Part shown: one piece after another, positions 61,778-64,000 of the stretch
Layout of the letters: the number at the start of each line of letters is the position of its first letter
Numbering within the stretch: position 1 is the first letter of the stretch
Assembly: GCF_001445655.1 (NCBI RefSeq)
Contig: NZ_LNBE01000003.1
Coordinates: 682,001 to 746,000, forward strand
Origin: Streptomyces roseifaciens
Lineage (GTDB): Bacteria; Actinomycetota; Actinomycetes; Streptomycetales; Streptomycetaceae
Direction of reading: 5' to 3'
Length of the DNA: 64,000 nt
Notes under the pieces: generated by a model
Database searches by the model: none
What the model was told of the DNA's origin: nothing
What the model saw: the letters and a program-made list of their open reading frames with translations, nothing else
Made by a program: the position numbers and the translations under genes

Positions 61778-62611
61778 ATGAGCCAGCAGGGCTTCGCGGC
61801 CGAGGACATCGACACCAGCCGGCCGCACCCGGCGCGGATGTACGACTACTACCTCGGCGGCTGGGACAACTACGAGGTCGACCGGCAGGCCGCCGAGCAC
61901 GTCATCCAGGCGCACCCGCAGGTCCGGCTCTCCGCCCGGGCCAACCGGGCGTTCCTGCAGCGCGCCGTGCGGGAGGTCGTCCGCGGCGGCGTCCGCCAGA
62001 TCATCGACGTCGGCACGGGCATCCCCACCTCGCCCAACACCCACGAGGTGGCCCGGGAGATCGCGCCGGACGTCCGGGTGGCCTACGTCGACAACGACCC
62101 GATCGTCGCCACTCACGCGGGCGCCAAGCTCACCGGCACCGGGCAGGCCGGCTTCGTCCTCGGCGACGTGCGCGACCCGGAGGCGGTCCTGGCCCGCCCC
62201 GAGGTGCGCGAGCTGATCGACTTCGGCGAGCCGGTGGCCCTGCTGCTCGTGGCCGTCCTCCACTTCGTCACCGACGAGGAGGACCCCGCTGGCATCGTCG
62301 CGGCCTTCGCCGACGCACTCCCCGCCGGCAGCCACCTCGTGCTCTCCCACGCCACGGCCGAGCCGTACGAGGGGTACGCGGACGGCTACACCGACGTCAA
62401 GGCCCGCGACCGCGTCGTCGGCACGTACAAGAACGCCACCGCCGGTCTCAACCTGCGCGACCGCGCCGCCGTCGAGCCGCTCTTCGGGGACTTCGAGCTC
62501 CTGGACCCGGGCCTGGTCCGGGTGCCGCTGTGGCGGCCGGACGGGCCGGTCCCGGGCCCGGCGGAGCTCAACGACACGATCTTCTACGGGGGAGTGGGCC
62601 GCAAGGGCTAG
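61778..62611 (+). CDS. SAM-dependent methyltransferase (DUF574/Methyltransf_19)
   Basis: This 277-residue class I methyltransferase is of the actinobacterial SAM-methyltransferase family with N-terminal S-RPHPARMYDYYLGGWDNYEVDR. The SAM pocket is IIDVGTGIPTSPNTHEVA (near residue 77), the acidic ribose contact VAYVDNDPIV, and a third block LGDVRDPEAV. The substrate is unknown. These genes are highly multiplied in Streptomyces and often follow DUF397 modules, as here at 97 bp. The ATG has GGAG seven bases upstream. Confidence 0.9.
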   Translation: MSQQGFAAEDIDTSRPHPARMYDYYLGGWDNYEVDRQAAEHVIQAHPQVRLSARANRAFLQRAVREVVRGGVRQIIDVGTGIPTSPNTHEVAREIAPDVRVAYVDNDPIVATHAGAKLTGTGQAGFVLGDVRDPEAVLARPEVRELIDFGEPVALLLVAVLHFVTDEEDPAGIVAAFADALPAGSHLVLSHATAEPYEGYADGYTDVKARDRVVGTYKNATAGLNLRDRAAVEPLFGDFELLDPGLVRVPLWRPDGPVPGPAELNDTIFYGGVGRKG

Positions 62612-63189
62612 CCCGCCGCCGGGGCCGTCTCCGCCTGCGGGCGGGCCGGGACGTCGCAGGTGTCCTTGAAGCCCTGGCTGTGCAGGCCGAGCGCCGCGTT
62701 CGTGCGCGAGCGGAGGTTCTCCACCGCGATCATCGCGGTCAGCTCGACGAACGCGGCGTCGCCCAGGCGCAGCCGCAGCCGCTCCGCCAGGTCGTCCTCG
62801 ACGGCCGGCGGGGTGGCCGTCATCGCCTCGGCGTACTCCAGCACGTCCCGCTCCAGCGGGGTGTACAGGTCGCTGTCCCGCCACACCGGGATGTCGCGCA
62901 GCTTCTCCTGCGGCATCCCGTGCCCGCGGTTGACCCAGTAGCCGAAGTCCATGCACCACGAGCAGCCGATCGCCGCCGCCGACGCCATCTCGGCCAGCGC
63001 CTTCAGCTGCGGGTCCAGCTTGTTCCAGCGGGCCAGCGACATCTCGAAGCGGGCCGTCGTGAGCAGCACGCGCCGGTTGTGGGCGGCGGCCATGAGCGGC
63101 TCCAGCACCTTGCCGTACGTGCGCTTGCTGTACCACTGCACGAGCCGGATCAGGGGGGTGCGGTCCGGGGTGAGCGAGATCCTGGCCAT
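62608..63189 (-). CDS. Carboxymuconolactone decarboxylase/AhpD-like protein
   Basis: This 193-residue all-helical AhpD/CMD-fold protein has the redox pair Cys76 and Cys79 in IGCSWCMDFG within AEMASAAAIGCSWC, indicating a peroxidase-like or disulfide-reductase role rather than true decarboxylase activity. The His that usually follows the CxxC in AhpD is not obvious; Asp-Phe-Gly is found. The ATG follows GGAGGA at six bases. Its 3' end overlaps the convergent methyltransferase stop by four bases. Confidence 0.88.
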   Translation of the reverse strand: MARISLTPDRTPLIRLVQWYSKRTYGKVLEPLMAAAHNRRVLLTTARFEMSLARWNKLDPQLKALAEMASAAAIGCSWCMDFGYWVNRGHGMPQEKLRDIPVWRDSDLYTPLERDVLEYAEAMTATPPAVEDDLAERLRLRLGDAAFVELTAMIAVENLRSRTNAALGLHSQGFKDTCDVPARPQAETAPAAG

Positions 63190-63340
63190 GGCGGGTCCTC
63201 CATCGGGACGGTGTGTGCTTGCCTCTGCCCGTACGACGGACGGGACCCGCGGATCCGTGACATCCCGCGCCGCCGTAGCGGTGAGACGGCCGTCACACCG
63301 TCCGGCGGGGGCCCGGGGGAGCCGTCCTAGGCTGGGCGGC

Positions 63341-63988
63341 ATGGACGACGAGCTCTTCCCCCGGCCCCGGGCCGAGGTCGCCCCGGGAGCGGTCCACGTC
63401 CCCGGCCGGCTGGACCTCGCGGCCCAGCAGCGCCTGCTCGCCGCCTGCCGGACGTGGGCGCGGCCCCCGGCCGGCCTGCGGACCGTCCGCATGCCGACCG
63501 GCGGGCAGATGTCCGTGCGCACCGTCTGCCTGGGCTGGCACTGGTACCCCTACGGTTACGCCCGCACCGTCGTGGACGGGGACGGTGCGCCGGTCAAGCC
63601 CTTCCCCGCCTGGCTGGGCCGGATGGCCGTGCAGGCCGTCGCCGACGCCTACGGCACGGAGCCGGAGCCCGCCGCGTACGACATCGCCCTGGTCAACTTC
63701 TACGACGGCCACGCGAAGATGGGCATGCACCAGGACGCGGACGAGAAGTCGGCGGCCCCGGTCGTCTCCCTGAGCCTCGGCGACAGCTGCGTCTTCCGCT
63801 TCGGCACCCCCGGCGGCCGGGGCCGCCCCTGGACCGACGTCGAGCTGCGCAGCGGCGACCTCTTCGTCTTCGGCGGCCCCTCGCGCCTTGCCTACCACGG
63901 GGTGCCGCGCACCCGTCCCGGCACCGCCCCCGCCGCGCTCGGCCTCACCGGCCGACTGAACCTCACCCTCCGTGTGAGTGGGCTCTGA
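63341..63988 (+). CDS. alkB: AlkB-type 2-oxoglutarate/Fe(II) dioxygenase
   Basis: This 215-residue dioxygenase reverses N-alkyl damage on DNA or RNA bases by oxidative dealkylation. The iron triad is His130-x-Asp132 in MGMHQDADE and His186 in YHGVPR. The 2-oxoglutarate arginines are in RLNLTLR (Arg205, Arg211), and the nucleotide-lid W-Y-P is in GWHWYPYGYAR. The ATG at 63341 follows a GGCGG-rich leader. The gene is complete; 12 bases remain to the window edge. It is divergent from the AhpD-like gene. Confidence 0.94.
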   Translation: MDDELFPRPRAEVAPGAVHVPGRLDLAAQQRLLAACRTWARPPAGLRTVRMPTGGQMSVRTVCLGWHWYPYGYARTVVDGDGAPVKPFPAWLGRMAVQAVADAYGTEPEPAAYDIALVNFYDGHAKMGMHQDADEKSAAPVVSLSLGDSCVFRFGTPGGRGRPWTDVELRSGDLFVFGGPSRLAYHGVPRTRPGTAPAALGLTGRLNLTLRVSGL

Positions 63989-64000
63989 GAAGACCGTGCG

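Noticed and set aside
1..64000. tRNA, rRNA, insertion sequence or prophage
   Set aside because: I saw no T-loop/anticodon pattern, ribosomal RNA stretch, transposase, terminal inverted repeats or integrase by reading both strands; a tRNAscan or IS search would be decisive.

Overview
The window is a very GC-rich actinomycete chromosome segment, almost certainly Streptomyces or a close relative. The signs are near-universal G/C third positions, GTG and TTG starts, an SsgA-family sporulation protein, a SARP-type antibiotic regulator, a WhiJ-like regulator with a DUF397 partner, and rare TTA (bldA-type) leucine codons. From memory, the gene order from about 30 kb to 58 kb resembles the S. coelicolor SCO6745-SCO6769 neighbourhood that holds the hopanoid cluster; I could not check this. 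I saw no rRNA, tRNA, insertion sequence, prophage or CRISPR array.

Left part (1-14.7 kb): the end of a probable biosynthetic cluster (a ketoacyl-synthase homologue lacking its catalytic residues, plus a SARP activator). Next is a translationally coupled unit of an MMPL exporter, a histidine kinase and a response regulator, preceded by a perfect 22-bp palindrome. A drug/metabolite transporter follows, then about 0.8 kb of non-coding DNA filled with ~107-110-bp repeats. The rest is an inorganic pyrophosphatase, an SsgA-like protein, an orphan sensor kinase, a secreted Asp-box protein, a YciI protein, endonuclease V and a DapA-family lyase.

Fatty-acid region (14.7-22 kb): a YjbR protein, then a beta-oxidation operon (acyl-CoA racemase/CoA-transferase, acyl-CoA dehydrogenase, thiolase, fused hydratase/3-hydroxyacyl-CoA dehydrogenase) closed by an 18-bp-stem terminator shared with a convergent MerR regulator. 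Its promoter region holds a GAAC-N2-GTTC site, a 21-bp inverted repeat and four 14-bp direct repeats.

Middle (22-37 kb): two secreted peptidases, an ABC-F ATPase, Tex, an SCO6745-type protein, a GlxA-like regulator with a DJ-1/PfpI protein, an atypical crotonase, an anti-sigma-type ATPase, isopentenyl-diphosphate isomerase, a CDF metal exporter and GalE.

Envelope operon (37.5-44.7 kb): seven tightly overlapping genes combine two CDP-alcohol phosphotransferases, a nucleotidyltransferase, a glycerol-1-phosphate-dehydrogenase-like enzyme, a family 2 glycosyltransferase and a TagGH-type ABC exporter. I know of no assigned product, and this is the best candidate for an undescribed system.

Hopanoid operon (45.1-58.1 kb): hpnC, hpnD, hpnE, a polyprenyl diphosphate synthase, squalene-hopene cyclase, hpnG, hpnH, ispG, dxs and an hpnO-like aminotransferase. 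Together these can run from MEP precursors to aminobacteriohopanetriol. hpnG carries a TTA codon, and two very small ORFs sit in perfect stop/start overlap with hpn genes.

Right end (58.1-64 kb): a tyrosine phosphatase, a GDSL hydrolase, a WhiJ-like developmental module (ATPase, XRE regulator, DUF397), an SAM-dependent methyltransferase, an AhpD-like protein and an AlkB-type dioxygenase.
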